Source of the DNA: Scytonematopsis contorta HA4267-MV1
Lineage (GTDB): Bacteria; Cyanobacteriota; Cyanobacteriia; Cyanobacteriales; Nostocaceae
Direction: 5' to 3'
DNA length: 64,000 bases
Assembly (NCBI GenBank): GCA_019359035.1
Contig: JAHHIC010000066.1
Location: 248,001-312,000, forward strand
Part shown: positions 1 through 9,133 of the stretch, in pieces
Numbering within the stretch: the stretch's first letter is position 1
How the letters are laid out: each line of letters begins with the position of its first letter
The notes under the pieces: model-generated
The model's database searches: none
The model's input: only the letters and a program-made list of their open reading frames with translations
Told to the model about the DNA's origin: nothing
Made by a program: the position numbers and the translations under genes

Positions 1-642
1 GAAGATATCTATTCAGGTGGATTACATCCCTGTTATAGAGATTTATTAGCACAATTTGAAGTACGAGCAAATATGGTGGTGCCAATTTTAGCTAATTCCG
101 ATTTATGGGGATTATTGATTATTCACCATTGCCAGGAAGCACGTCAATGGCATAGCTGGGAAAGTGATTTACTAAAACAACTGACAATTCAACTGGGAAT
201 CGCAGTACAACAATCTCTTGAGGTTTCTTCACTACACTGTCAACTTAAAGAATTAGAATTACGTTTTCAAAGCCAATCAGTTCAATTAGAACAGGCTCTC
301 AATAGGGAAAAGATAGCAATAAATATAACTGAAGAACTCCGCAATGGTAAGGATGAGCATTTAGCGTTAGAAAGTGCTGTAACTCAGTTAGCTATGATAT
401 TACAGCTCACAGGTTGCCATGTTGAACTTTACAACAGCAACTACCAAAAAGCTACTATTGTTTGCGAGTATGGAAATATCACAGCATCACAGGGAATAAC
501 ACGAGATGTAGCGGACTATCCAAAAATTTACCAGCCGCTATTGCGAAAAAAACACTTACAATTTGGGGAAATCGTTTCTGGATGGAACCCAAAATTAAAT
601 GTTGCCATGCAATTAGCTTACCCAATTTATGACGCACTGTGA
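1..642 (+). pseudogene. GAF-domain sensor protein fragment, truncated at both window edge and 3' end
   Basis: The reading frame is open from base 1, so the gene begins outside the window. The first ~75 residues read as the end of a phytochrome-type GAF domain (VVPIL..., LWGLLIIHHC, R.W...E..LL..L..QLGIAVQQS). A coiled-coil linker follows, then the start of a second GAF domain (LQLTGCHVELY). This second domain stops at 'LAYPIYDAL', roughly where a GAF domain would enter its last strands, and no kinase or output domain follows. I see no continuation in another frame. The gene is therefore probably a 3'-truncated remnant of a multi-GAF histidine kinase or cyclase sensor. The family call is good; the pseudogene status is inferred. 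Confidence 0.65.
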
Positions 643-754
643 TAATATTTATATTAGTATTTATACTTGTGATTAATTTAAATCGGAATAAGAATTTTTG
701 TATCTTGTATGTCACTATCTTAATGTGATGGAGGTAGATTTTACTTGTGTAGAT

Positions 755-768
755 GCGATTTAAATCGC
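755..768. repeat. Short perfect palindrome (GCGATTTAAATCGC)
   Basis: A 14-nt perfect palindrome preceded by TGTAGAT. It resembles the core of the GTAGAGAC...GTCTCTAC hairpin family found elsewhere in the window, but the outer arms are decayed. It lies in the 643-967 gap, which otherwise holds only AT-rich sequence and the probable long 5' leader of the RNA-binding protein gene. Confidence 0.4.
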
Positions 769-967
769 TAGGAGCAAAAGACTAAATTATAATAATTGGA
801 AGCCAGTAATTTGACACATAAATTATCATTCAGCACAAAACGCCACAGTTTATGCTAGAGTTGTGTACAGATGATTGAATTCGGCTGGTAAAGTTTGTTG
901 TTGTCTACACCTATTACAGACCTCTCCGAATCGAAATCTCTACACTTTCTGATTTTGGAGAAGTTCT

Positions 968-1297
968 ATGTCAATTTATGTCGGTAACCTGTCTTATGAA
1001 GTTCAAGAGGACGATATTAGACGGGTTTTTAATGAGTACGGCACAGTAAAAAGAGTTCAACTACCTGTAGACCGGGAAACTGGTAGGGTAAGAGGTTTTG
1101 CATTTGTAGAGATGGATTCGGAAGCGGAGGAAACAGCAGCTATCGAAGCACTTGACGGTGCTGAGTGGATGGGTCGTAACTTAAAAGTTAACAAAGCGAA
1201 GCCCAAACCAGATTCCGGTGGTGGTTCATTCGGTGGTGGTGGTAGACGAGGAGGAAATAATAGCGGTGGGGGTGGATACTCCTCCAGACGTTACTAA
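968..1297 (+). CDS. rbp: RRM-type glycine-rich RNA-binding protein
   Basis: A 109-residue protein with one RNA-recognition motif. RNP2 is IYVGNL (residues 3-8) and RNP1 is RGFAFVEM (about 42-49). The C-terminal tail of about 30 residues is rich in Gly, Arg and Ser. This is the cyanobacterial Rbp family, which binds single-stranded RNA and is often cold-induced. The start is fixed by GGAG nine bases upstream of ATG. A long leader (643-967) precedes it, as is usual for these genes. The gene for ribosomal protein S21 follows at once, an arrangement known from Anabaena rbpA loci. A hairpin plus U-run separates the two genes, so S21 may depend on read-through. Confidence 0.93.
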   Translation: MSIYVGNLSYEVQEDDIRRVFNEYGTVKRVQLPVDRETGRVRGFAFVEMDSEAEETAAIEALDGAEWMGRNLKVNKAKPKPDSGGGSFGGGGRRGGNNSGGGGYSSRRY

Positions 1298-1344
1298 AGT
1301 AATTTATTTGCTATAAGAGTACCGAACTCTAAGCGTCGTATAAT

Positions 1345-1370
1345 AGGCGGACAAGGAGTCTGCCTTTTTT
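1345..1370 (+). terminator. Intrinsic terminator/attenuator between rbp and rpsU
   Basis: AGGCGGAC and GTCTGCCT form an 8-bp stem with one G-U pair and a 5-nt loop, followed by five T. It lies 48 bases after the rbp stop codon and 41 before the rpsU ATG. It could end most rbp transcripts and allow partial read-through. Confidence 0.75.
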
Positions 1371-1410
1371 ATTGCATACAAAGTTCACCGTAGTTTAGTA
1401 GGAATATAGA

Positions 1411-1599
1411 ATGACCCAAATCGTAGTAGGCGAAAACGAAGGTATTGAATCAGCCATTCGTAGATTTAAACGGGAAGTATCCAAAGCGGAAATTTTCCCT
1501 GACTTCAAAAAGCACCGCCATTTTGAAACTCCTTTACAAAAACGTAAGCGTAAAGCGCTTGCTAAACACAAACAACGTAAAAGACGTTTCCGTACCTAA
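1411..1599 (+). CDS. rpsU: 30S ribosomal protein S21
   Basis: A 62-residue, strongly basic protein with the bS21 pattern: an N-terminal '[18 protein letters not shown]' block, then '[13 protein letters not shown]' and an Arg/Lys-rich tail. S21 sits on the platform of the small ribosomal subunit near the anti-Shine-Dalgarno helix and helps initiation. Length is normal. It follows the RNA-binding protein gene, and a strong terminator follows it. Confidence 0.95.
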   Translation: MTQIVVGENEGIESAIRRFKREVSKAEIFPDFKKHRHFETPLQKRKRKALAKHKQRKRRFRT

Positions 1600-1605
1600 A
1601 AGCAA

Positions 1606-1635
1606 CAAAAAGGACTTCCTTGTCCTTGTTTTTTT
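1606..1635 (+). terminator. Intrinsic terminator after rpsU
   Basis: AAGGAC and GTCCTT form a perfect 6-bp stem, extended by flanking A/T pairs, with a 6-nt loop and a run of seven T. It begins 7 bases after the rpsU stop codon. Confidence 0.85.
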
Positions 1636-1702
1636 ATGGCAGTTTTTTCATTAAAGGTGCTGGGTGCGTTACGAGTGAGGTATTAAATAAATTTCCTCAC
1701 GA

Positions 1703-3334
1703 CTAACGCAAAACGGAAATTACCCGGATTAAATAATGCGTCAAAGTAAACGCATCCACACCTAACTCGGTTCTTTCCTGCGCTGCCAAAATTCCAGCTT
1801 CTGCGTGCCACCAAGCAGCAGTGGTAATTATTTTTTCTAATGGAATCTGCTTAATAGCTCCTTGTGCCAATAATCCAGCTAGTAAACCAGTCAATACATC
1901 TCCACTTCCACCCCGTGCCAATGCTGGTGTGCTTTCAGGTATAATCCATACTGAACCTTGGGGATTAGCAATTGCAGTACGCGACCCTTTTAATAATACA
2001 AAAGCTCCACTTTGAGCAGCAGCTTCCCGTACGGCTTTAATTCTGTCTTTGTCTGGGTCGAGTACACCAGGGAATAGCCGTCTAAATTCACCGCTATGGG
2101 GTGTAATAATTATTGGGGACTTTGTTAAGGAATTTTCTTTTTGTAAAGTCGAGCGTTTTGTCAGAGTTGGGATAGTTCCCATTTGTGCCAAAATATTTAA
2201 CCCATCAGCATCTAGGAGTAAGGGATTATTGCTAGCCAACACCTGTTGTACAATTGGTGTCGCTTCCTCAGTTAGACCTGGCCCTATGGCTATTGCACTA
2301 AAAGAGTTAAGTTCAGTTTTGGCTGGTAATTGTAAATTTTTTATAGCTCCTGTGTCTGTTTCTGGACATCCGATAATTAACGCTTCAGGTAAATGTGAAA
2401 TCATTATCGGTTTAATAGACTCAGGTACAGCGATAGAAAGCATACCGACCCCAGAAGCACGTGCGCTTAAACCAGTTAAAATAGCAGCTCCTGCATAGCG
2501 ACGGGAACCACAAATTAATAGTAAATGTCCCTCCTTATACTTATAGGTAACTGCTGGACGAGGTAAAGGAAGGCTGGAAAGAGCCATCGCTTTAGTAACC
2601 CGGAGAATTTTACTTTCCCCTTCCAATACAGCTTCCACATCTGGTAAGGGAATATCAAAATCAATTAACTCCGCTTTCCCCACATATTCCAAAGCACGGT
2701 CTTGTAGCAGACCCAATTTCCATAAACCTAAACAAAGGGTATATGTAGCGTGGATAGCAGTCCCCAAAACTTCTCCAGTATCAGTGTGTAAACCAGAAGG
2801 GATATCAATACTAATAACAGGCTTTGACCATTGATTTATTGCCTCAATAGCACTTGCAATAGGGTCTGTCAGATTTCTTTCTAAACCAAAACCAAATAAC
2901 CCATCAATTAATAAATCGCAGCATTGTAGTTCTTCGACAGATTGATAACAAGGGATATCCAGACTCTGAACATATTGTAAATGCTGAGAAGTTAACTCCT
3001 TAAGTTTGGAAAAAGGAGAGTAAACACAAACATCATATCCCCGAAAAAATAATTCCCTAGCAACAACTAACGCATCACCCCCATTATGTCCCGGCCCAAC
3101 CAAAACACCTAGTTTGGGGAGTGGGGAGTGGGGAGTGGGGAGTGGGGAGTGGGAAACGGGGGGAGATGTTTGTATTTGTTCTATTAATTTTGGAATGCGA
3201 TTTGTAATTAAACCTGCGACCTTTTCCATTAAAGCAGCCACAGGCATTCCAGCAGCAAAAATACGCTCCTCAATATCACGCATTTGCTGAGCTGTAACAA
3301 CCACCTGAGAAATTAATTCTTCTCTATTAAACAT
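1703..3334 (-). CDS. nnr: Bifunctional NAD(P)H-hydrate epimerase / ADP-dependent dehydratase
   Basis: A 543-residue fusion that repairs hydrated NADH and NADPH. The N-terminal YjeF_N-like epimerase domain (about 1-235) carries GPGHNGGDALVVAREL. The C-terminal ribokinase-like dehydratase domain (about 245-543) carries LLICGSRRYAGA, GPGL and GGSGDVLTGLLAGL, with the catalytic Asp in GSGDVLTG. Domain order and length are normal except for an inserted low-complexity segment at residues ~57-76 (repeated SPLPTPHSPLP). That segment is a (GGGGAGT)n tandem repeat translated in frame just before the nucleotide-binding GPGHNGGD loop. The gene stands alone on the minus strand. Confidence 0.93.
   Translation of the reverse strand: MFNREELISQVVVTAQQMRDIEERIFAAGMPVAALMEKVAGLITNRIPKLIEQIQTSPPVSHSPLPTPHSPLPKLGVLVGPGHNGGDALVVARELFFRGYDVCVYSPFSKLKELTSQHLQYVQSLDIPCYQSVEELQCCDLLIDGLFGFGLERNLTDPIASAIEAINQWSKPVISIDIPSGLHTDTGEVLGTAIHATYTLCLGLWKLGLLQDRALEYVGKAELIDFDIPLPDVEAVLEGESKILRVTKAMALSSLPLPRPAVTYKYKEGHLLLICGSRRYAGAAILTGLSARASGVGMLSIAVPESIKPIMISHLPEALIIGCPETDTGAIKNLQLPAKTELNSFSAIAIGPGLTEEATPIVQQVLASNNPLLLDADGLNILAQMGTIPTLTKRSTLQKENSLTKSPIIITPHSGEFRRLFPGVLDPDKDRIKAVREAAAQSGAFVLLKGSRTAIANPQGSVWIIPESTPALARGGSGDVLTGLLAGLLAQGAIKQIPLEKIITTAAWWHAEAGILAAQERTELGVDAFTLTHYLIRVISVLR
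3116..3153. repeat. (GGGGAGT)n heptanucleotide repeat inside nnr
   Basis: Five near-perfect copies of a 7-nt unit, read on the minus strand as Pro/Ser/His/Leu within the NAD(P)HX epimerase. The same unit recurs between genes elsewhere in this window, so this looks like an intergenic STRR that entered a coding frame without breaking it. Confidence 0.85.
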
Positions 3335-3338
3335 AATC

Positions 3339-3394
3339 TCCCACTCCTACTCCCAACTCCCCACTCCCCACTCCCCACTCCCCACTCCCCACTT
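3339..3394. repeat. (CCCCACT)n heptanucleotide repeat
   Basis: About seven copies of the 7-nt unit fill the gap between the nnr start and the stop codon of the exported SPOR-like gene. This is a typical Nostocales short tandemly repeated repetitive sequence. Confidence 0.85.
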
Positions 3395-3395
3395 T

Positions 3396-4223
3396 CTACC
3401 TTCCGTAATAAACTCTAGCATTACCTAGGTTGAGAGTCCCCCTTATATAATCATTCCACTGTTGTGCTGATAGCCTTTGGGGAAATGGTCCAACAGCTAC
3501 ATGAGGTCCTCGTGGGTGATTTCTTCTTCTCACTTCTATACCATTTAAAGATGGCCCTGCATTACGACGAATTGTTTGTTGAATACGGATTAATTCGTTA
3601 TCTGAGTTACCAGGAATAATTACATAATAAGCATCACGATTTCTTCCATCATTAGATTGACCTGGCCAATCTCCCCAATCACTACCATTATCAGGAATTT
3701 GATTTTCCCCAAGAGAAATTATAATTCGCTCCCGTGGAATACCTGCACGTACCAATTCCCTTTGACGATTTCGTGCATTTTGCTCCCGACTGAAATACCC
3801 TGCTTGAAGTACGCTACGTCCTCTGTAGTTTACTGTCGGTATTCTCCCATTTTCTACCCTGGCAATTATATCTCTGAATTGCCGAGAAGTACCATCAACG
3901 TAAACAAAATAACCTTGATTTCTCTGGGAGTATCTAAGAGGTTGTTGATAATTTTGCTGAAAAATCTGTGTTTGTGGTGGTGCTTGAAAATCATATCCGG
4001 AGTTTTGTTGGGGAAGTGGTTGTCCCAAATAACCTCCCTGAGTTGGTGATGGAAATGGTTGCGACTCAGCGTTTGGTGGTAAATCGAAACCTCTATCTTG
4101 TGCTTTTACTAAGCTATAATTAAGAACGGGCGTCAAAAATCCCGCCAATACACAAGATGCTATTAATGATTTACGAGTACAAAGGTTCCGTATTATAGAT
4201 TGACTTTTGATTGAGTTAGCCAT
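3396..4223 (-). CDS. Exported SPOR-like repeat protein, function unknown
   Basis: A 275-residue protein with a long basic N-terminus and hydrophobic signal segment ending near 'SLVKAQ' (about residue 42). A Pro/Gln/Gly-rich linker follows to about 95. Two related modules then appear: YFVYVDG...VLQAGYFSREQNARNRQRELVRAGI and YYVIIPG...HVAVGPFPQRLSAQQW. The 'G.F.....A......L...GI' pattern resembles the SPOR fold, which binds denuded peptidoglycan, but identity is low, so this is inference. Probably periplasmic. No operon partner is evident; mnmA is divergent. Start chosen at the first Met before the signal segment. Confidence 0.6.
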   Translation of the reverse strand: MANSIKSQSIIRNLCTRKSLIASCVLAGFLTPVLNYSLVKAQDRGFDLPPNAESQPFPSPTQGGYLGQPLPQQNSGYDFQAPPQTQIFQQNYQQPLRYSQRNQGYFVYVDGTSRQFRDIIARVENGRIPTVNYRGRSVLQAGYFSREQNARNRQRELVRAGIPRERIIISLGENQIPDNGSDWGDWPGQSNDGRNRDAYYVIIPGNSDNELIRIQQTIRRNAGPSLNGIEVRRRNHPRGPHVAVGPFPQRLSAQQWNDYIRGTLNLGNARVYYGR

Positions 4224-4342
4224 AATATCATCAAGTTTTCTAGAAGATTTGGGAAATATCCTACCGAAATAGGTTATCTACCTGTTGTAGTAGGTACTAA
4301 GTGTTAGTTTAAAAGTATGTAGCCTTTGCTTGATACACGGAT

Positions 4343-5398
4343 ATGAAAAAAGTCGTTGTTGGACTTTCTGGTGGTGTTGACAGTTCTGCCGCAGCAGCAA
4401 TACTCCACCATCAGGGCTATGAAGTAATTGGTTTGACCCTTTGGCTGATGAAAGGCAAAGGGCAATGTTGCTCTGAGGGTATGGTGGATGCTGCCTACAT
4501 CTGTGAACAGCTGGGTGTTCCCCATCACGTTGTCGATATCCGGGAAACTTTTCAGGCAAGCATTGTTGATTACCTGGTAGCTGGTTACAGTGATGGCATT
4601 ACGCCGTTACCCTGCTCGCAATGTAATACTACCGTAAAGTTCAGTCCAATGTTGCAATATGCACGTCAAAATTTTGACTGCGATAAGATTGCGACAGGTC
4701 ACTATGCTCGCATTAATTATAATCCCGATACTAGACGTTACAATCTGTTACGGGCTATTGACCGCAATAAAGACCAGTCTTATTTCTTGTATGATTTATC
4801 CCAAGATTTACTCAGTGGGGCTGTATTTCCCCTAGGTGAATTGAATAAAACTGATACCAGACGTATTGCTGCAGAATATGGCTTGAAAACTGCCGATAAG
4901 CCCGAAAGTCAGGATTTATGTTTAGTCGAAAGTAATGGCTCAATGCGTGCTTTTTTAGATAAATATCTGGCTCCGAAAAAAGGTGAAATTGTTGATACCA
5001 GTGGTAAAGTCCTGGGAGAACATGATGGTGTTCATCATTACACCATTGGACAACGTAAAGGTTTGGGTGTTGCTTATTCCGAACCTTTGTATGTAATTGC
5101 CTTGGATGCAGCAAATAACCGCGTGATTGTTGGTGACCGAACCCAAGGAACAAAGTCTGAATGTAACGTGAATAGGATAAATTGGGTTTCGATAGCGGAA
5201 CCAGAAAGTCCGATTCGTGCAGAAGTTCAAATACGGTATCGCTCTAGTCCTGTTCCAGTGACAGTAATTCCGTTGGAAAATAAGCGCGTCAAGTTGGTAT
5301 TTGACGAACCCCAGTTTAGTATTACCCCTGGACAAGCTGCTGTTTTATATGACGGGGAAAAGGTGTTGGGTGGGGGGATTATTGAGAGGTTTGGGTAA
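4343..5398 (+). CDS. mnmA: tRNA-specific 2-thiouridylase MnmA
   Basis: A 351-residue enzyme that puts sulfur on U34 of tRNA-Lys, -Glu and -Gln. The ATP-binding PP-loop SGGVDSS is at residues 9-15. The catalytic nucleophile is Cys94 in [11 protein letters not shown], and the second catalytic cysteine is Cys193 in SQDLCLV. The conserved GQRKGLG block and the C-terminal beta-barrel follow. The length is normal. The gene is monocistronic and transcribed away from the SPOR-like gene, with a small palindrome just downstream that may act as a 3' end. Confidence 0.96.
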   Translation: MKKVVVGLSGGVDSSAAAAILHHQGYEVIGLTLWLMKGKGQCCSEGMVDAAYICEQLGVPHHVVDIRETFQASIVDYLVAGYSDGITPLPCSQCNTTVKFSPMLQYARQNFDCDKIATGHYARINYNPDTRRYNLLRAIDRNKDQSYFLYDLSQDLLSGAVFPLGELNKTDTRRIAAEYGLKTADKPESQDLCLVESNGSMRAFLDKYLAPKKGEIVDTSGKVLGEHDGVHHYTIGQRKGLGVAYSEPLYVIALDAANNRVIVGDRTQGTKSECNVNRINWVSIAEPESPIRAEVQIRYRSSPVPVTVIPLENKRVKLVFDEPQFSITPGQAAVLYDGEKVLGGGIIERFG

Positions 5399-5431
5399 TT
5401 GGGGATTGGGAATTGCCGATAATATATAGAT

Positions 5432-5459
5432 GTAGAGACTAAACATGTTTAGTCTCTAC
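5432..5459. repeat. GTAGAGAC...GTCTCTAC palindrome, copy 1
   Basis: A perfect 28-nt palindrome with GTAGAGAC arms and a TAAACATGTTTA core. It belongs to a dispersed family with constant outer arms and variable but self-complementary cores (also 10271, 11451, 14049, 15841, 39700 and 51284). It lies between mnmA and the first DUF4058 gene. Confidence 0.85.
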
Positions 5460-5500
5460 GTTTTAGGAGGGTTAAGATAAATAAAAAAGGAGTTACAGAA

Positions 5501-6286
5501 ATGCCATCACCATTTCCGGGAATGAATCCTTATTTAGAAAACCCTGCATTATGGTCAAAAATTCATAAGCGATTCATAGTGGCTATTGCTGATTTTCTTT
5601 CTCCTCAGTTGCTCCCTAAATATATAGTTGATATTGAAGACCGAGTATATCAAACTGTAAATGAAGAATCGGTTTTAGTTGGTATCCCTGATGTTGCAGT
5701 ACAACGTCAGCAAAATATAGCAATACCAGACATTACTAATGTGGCTGTTGCAATACCTCCTGTAAAAGCGGTGACAGTAGATGTTCCTGTTCCTGAAACT
5801 ATTAAGGAAAGTTATTTAGAAGTCCGAGATGTAGTCACACGAGAAGTAATAACAGTAATTGAAATTCTTTCTCCTAAAAATAAACGTTTGGGTGAAGGAC
5901 GTAAAGCCTATGAAAAAAAACGTTTACGAGTAATGGGTAGTTTTAGTAACTTAGTTGAAATTGATTTGTTGCGAGATGGTAAGCCAATGACCATTTTAAA
6001 TAGTAACATTCAAAGTCATTATCGCATTTTAGTAAGTCGAACTGATAAGCGTCCTAAAGCAGATTTATATGCTTTTGATTTGCCAAATATGATTCCATCT
6101 TTTTCGCTACCCTTACGTGAAGAAGATTTAGAGCCTGTAGTTGATTTACAAACAATGATAAATGAATTGTATGACAGAACTGGCTATGGTTTACTTATAG
6201 ACTATAGTCAAGAACCCATATCAAAACTTTCGGAAAAAGATGTAGTTTGGCTGGATACACTGTTACGACAAAAAGGATTACGTTAA
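5501..6286 (+). CDS. DUF4058 family protein, copy 1
   Basis: A 261-residue protein with the family signature MPSPFPGMNPYLE at the N-terminus. The middle block YLEVRD...VITVIEILSPKNKR.GEGR.AYE.KR and the C-terminal PLREEDLEPVVDLQ...YD.TGYGLLIDYS block are also characteristic. The central 'E(I/V)LSP.NK..G.GR..Y..KR' pattern, together with abundance in cyanobacteria beside Uma2-type genes, suggests a restriction-nuclease-like fold, but no function is established. The start is supported by AAGGAGT. The second copy begins 42 bases downstream with the same leader sequence, so the pair arose by tandem duplication. Confidence 0.85.
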   Translation: MPSPFPGMNPYLENPALWSKIHKRFIVAIADFLSPQLLPKYIVDIEDRVYQTVNEESVLVGIPDVAVQRQQNIAIPDITNVAVAIPPVKAVTVDVPVPETIKESYLEVRDVVTREVITVIEILSPKNKRLGEGRKAYEKKRLRVMGSFSNLVEIDLLRDGKPMTILNSNIQSHYRILVSRTDKRPKADLYAFDLPNMIPSFSLPLREEDLEPVVDLQTMINELYDRTGYGLLIDYSQEPISKLSEKDVVWLDTLLRQKGLR

Positions 6287-6328
6287 TACCTTCTATACAG
6301 ATTCGATAAATAAAAAAGGAGTCGAAAA

Positions 6329-7114
6329 ATGCCTACACCATTTCCGGGAATGAATCCTTATTTAGAACACCCTGAATTATTTCCTGGATTACACCACTTA
6401 TTAATTAGTGAAATTGCTAGATTTTTATCTCCAATACTGCGTCCAAAATACCGGGTAGCTGTAGAAGTGCGAATGTATGAAACAAATGATGAAAATTCTT
6501 TACTTGTTGGTATTCCTGACGTAATAGTTAAAAGTCGGCAGACTACGGACTCTTCAAAGGATACTAATATAGCTGTTGCAGCACCTTCAACAGAACCATT
6601 GAAAGTAAAAATACCTATGCCTATAAGCATTAGAGAAGGGTATTTAGAAGTTAAAGAAGTAGGAACAGAGGCATTAATTACTACTATAGAAATACTTTCT
6701 CCTACTAATAAACGTCCAGGAAAAGGACGAGATGCTTATGAAGAAAAACGCGAAAATGTTCTAAGAAGTCGTACCAATTTGGTGGAAGTTGATTTATTAC
6801 GTAAAGGTCAACTTATGGCATTTAGTGGAAATAATATTGACAGCGATTATCGAGTTTTAGTTTGTCGCGGTTCTAATCGTCCTTATGCTGATTTATATGC
6901 TTTTAATTTGCAAGATATTATTCCTGCATTTTCTCTACCTTTACGTGCTGGTGATACAGAACCTCTTATAGATTTACAAGGCTTATTAAATAATGTGTAC
7001 GATATTTATGACTATGATTTAGTAATAAATTATAGCCAGGAGGCTGTACCTGCCCTATCTAAAGATAATGTAGCTTGGGTAGATACGCTGTTGCGAGAGA
7101 AAGGTTTGAGGTAA
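6329..7114 (+). CDS. DUF4058 family protein, copy 2
   Basis: Same length (261 residues) and architecture as the gene just upstream: MPTPFPGMNPYLE, EILSPTNKRPGKGRDAYEEKR and PLRAGDTEPLIDLQ. About half the positions appear identical, so the duplication is not recent, although the AATAAAAAAGGAGT leader is conserved. It is likely co-transcribed with copy 1. A subtilase remnant follows directly after its stop codon. Function unknown. Confidence 0.85.
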   Translation: MPTPFPGMNPYLEHPELFPGLHHLLISEIARFLSPILRPKYRVAVEVRMYETNDENSLLVGIPDVIVKSRQTTDSSKDTNIAVAAPSTEPLKVKIPMPISIREGYLEVKEVGTEALITTIEILSPTNKRPGKGRDAYEEKRENVLRSRTNLVEVDLLRKGQLMAFSGNNIDSDYRVLVCRGSNRPYADLYAFNLQDIIPAFSLPLRAGDTEPLIDLQGLLNNVYDIYDYDLVINYSQEAVPALSKDNVAWVDTLLREKGLR

Positions 7115-7694
7115 TCTCAGACACAAGCTGCGATTTATAATTACAGGAGTAGCTTACAACGCCAAAATTATGCCTATTAGGCTATCAAATAACCAAGATA
7201 AACTGACTGGAAATTTAGCAAGAGCAATACGTTACGCTGTTAACAACGGTGCTCGTGTAATTAATATGAGTTTAACTTACCCTCCAGACGAAGAAATTCG
7301 ACAAGCTTTAGCATATGCAGCTAGTCGTAACGTAATTACAGTTAGTGCTGCTGGGAACAGTAGAGACGATGACCCGGAACTTGCCAAATTACCTTTATAT
7401 CCTGCACGTTATGCAACCGATTTTGGAATTTCAGTTGGTGCTGTCGATAGTAACAGTTTTATTACCGATTTCTCAAATTTACCCGGTACTGACAGCCGCA
7501 TGAATCACATAATGGCTCCAGGATACAATATTTACTCTACTGTTCCAGGTAACCAATATGCTTATAAGCCAGGTACATCAATGGCTGCACCCCATGTAGC
7601 TGGTGTAGTAGCTTTAATGCTCAGCGCTAATCCTAATTTGACACATGCTCAGATACGGCAAATTCTCACCGAAACTTCTACTCGTGTTGCTTGA
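7110..7694 (+). pseudogene. Subtilisin-like (S8) peptidase remnant lacking the Asp and His catalytic regions
   Basis: The frame opens only at 7110, right after a stop. Homology begins at ITGVAYNAKIMPIR, continues through ARVINMSLTY and the oxyanion-hole region SAAGNS, and ends with the catalytic serine block GTSMAAPHVAGVVALML and a normal C-terminus. The upstream third of the domain, with the catalytic Asp and His, is missing and is replaced by the DUF4058 gene. It cannot be an active triad protease. The ATG at 7170 is inside the domain and is not a natural start. Confidence 0.8.
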
Positions 7695-7711
7695 TTGGTG
7701 ATTGGTAATTG

Positions 7712-7798
7712 AACCCCATTCCCCATTCCTCACTCCAATTCCCCACTCCGAATACCAATTCCCCACTCCCCATTCCCCACTCCCCACTCCCCATTTTC
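7712..7798. repeat. Mixed (CCCCACT/CCCCATT)n short tandem repeats
   Basis: About ten imperfect heptanucleotide copies in the gap between the subtilase remnant and sat. They are the same class as at 3339, 28481 and 33623. Confidence 0.8.
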
Positions 7799-7851
7799 TG
7801 GTAAGTTAATAAAAGATTAAAAAATCGCAGTTAACGGAAAAAGGGACTACC

Positions 7852-9030
7852 TTGAGTTACAATCAACAGGGCATCACCCCCCACGGTGGAGAGTTGATAA
7901 ATCGTATCGCCACACCCGCACAACGTGAAGAATTTCTGTCGAAAGCTGATTTTTTGCCACGTGTACAGCTGGATGAACGTGCTGTGTCCGATTTGCAAAT
8001 GATTGCGATTGGCGCTTTTAGTCCTTTGACTGGTTTTATGAATCAGCAGGATTATAATCGCGTGGTTACTGAAATGCGTCTTGCAAATGGTACGGTGTGG
8101 TCTATTCCCATTACGCTATCTGTTCGTGAAGAAGTCGCAGCTTCTCTGAAGGAAGGTAGTTTAGTGCGTCTCGATAACCCCGACGGCAAATTTATTGGGG
8201 TTTTGCAATTAACAGAAAAATATTCTTACGATAAACAGCACGAAGCTATTAATGTCTACCGCACGGACGATGAAAAACATCCAGGTGTGAAGGTAGTGTA
8301 CGACCAGGGTGCGATTAATCTGGCTGGTGATGTTTTGTTGTTACAACGCACGGAGCATCCTTATTTTCCAGCTTACCAAATAGACCCTGCTGCTTCTCGA
8401 AAAATGTTTATCGAGAAAGGTTGGAGAACTATTGTCGGGTTCCAAACACGCAACCCTATTCACCGTGCTCACGAATATATCCAAAAATGCGCTTTGGAAA
8501 CTGTGGATGGTCTGTTTTTGCATCCTTTAGTGGGAGCGACAAAAGAAGATGACATTCCTGCTGATGTGCGAATGCGTTGTTATGAAATATTAATGGAACA
8601 TTATTACCCCGAAGACCGGGTAATTCTAGCAATCAACCCCGCTGCAATGCGTTATGCTGGTCCTCGTGAGGCGATTTTCCACGCTTTAATTAGAAAAAAC
8701 TACGGTTGTACTCACTTTATTGTGGGACGCGACCATGCTGGAGTGGGTGACTATTACGGTACTTATGATGCTCAATATATATTTAATGAGTTTAAACCAG
8801 AAGAAATTGGCATTACACCCATGATGTTTGAGCACGCTTTTTATTGTTTGCGTACAGAACAAATGGCGACTACCAAAACTAGTCCCAGCAAACCTAACGA
8901 AAGAGTTCACCTGTCAGGAACAAAAGTGCGGGAAATGCTGCGTCGAGGTGAATTGCCACCCCCAGAATTTTCTCGTCCCGAAGTCGCTGCGGAATTAGCA
9001 AAAGCAATGCGTATTGCAGTTACGGCTTAA
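7852..9030 (+). CDS. sat: Sulfate adenylyltransferase (ATP sulfurylase)
   Basis: A 392-residue enzyme that adenylates sulfate to APS, the first step of assimilation. It shows the PUA-like N-terminus, FSPLTGFM, the nucleotide-binding [12 protein letters not shown] motif (HxxH) and [17 protein letters not shown]. No APS-kinase domain follows, as usual for the bacterial monofunctional form. The only in-frame start with a ribosome-binding site is TTG at 7852 (AAAGGGA eight bases upstream); no ATG lies upstream. A weak hairpin (ACAACAGC/GCTGTTGT, about 9078-9115) follows the gene. Confidence 0.95.
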   Translation: MSYNQQGITPHGGELINRIATPAQREEFLSKADFLPRVQLDERAVSDLQMIAIGAFSPLTGFMNQQDYNRVVTEMRLANGTVWSIPITLSVREEVAASLKEGSLVRLDNPDGKFIGVLQLTEKYSYDKQHEAINVYRTDDEKHPGVKVVYDQGAINLAGDVLLLQRTEHPYFPAYQIDPAASRKMFIEKGWRTIVGFQTRNPIHRAHEYIQKCALETVDGLFLHPLVGATKEDDIPADVRMRCYEILMEHYYPEDRVILAINPAAMRYAGPREAIFHALIRKNYGCTHFIVGRDHAGVGDYYGTYDAQYIFNEFKPEEIGITPMMFEHAFYCLRTEQMATTKTSPSKPNERVHLSGTKVREMLRRGELPPPEFSRPEVAAELAKAMRIAVTA

Positions 9031-9133
9031 CCTACATTAAGTTCAGAACAACAGTATAAATCAAAACTTTACACAACAGCCTTCAGCCATTTAATCTGAT
9101 AGCTGTTGTTTTGTGGGTGAGGGGTCGAATTGG

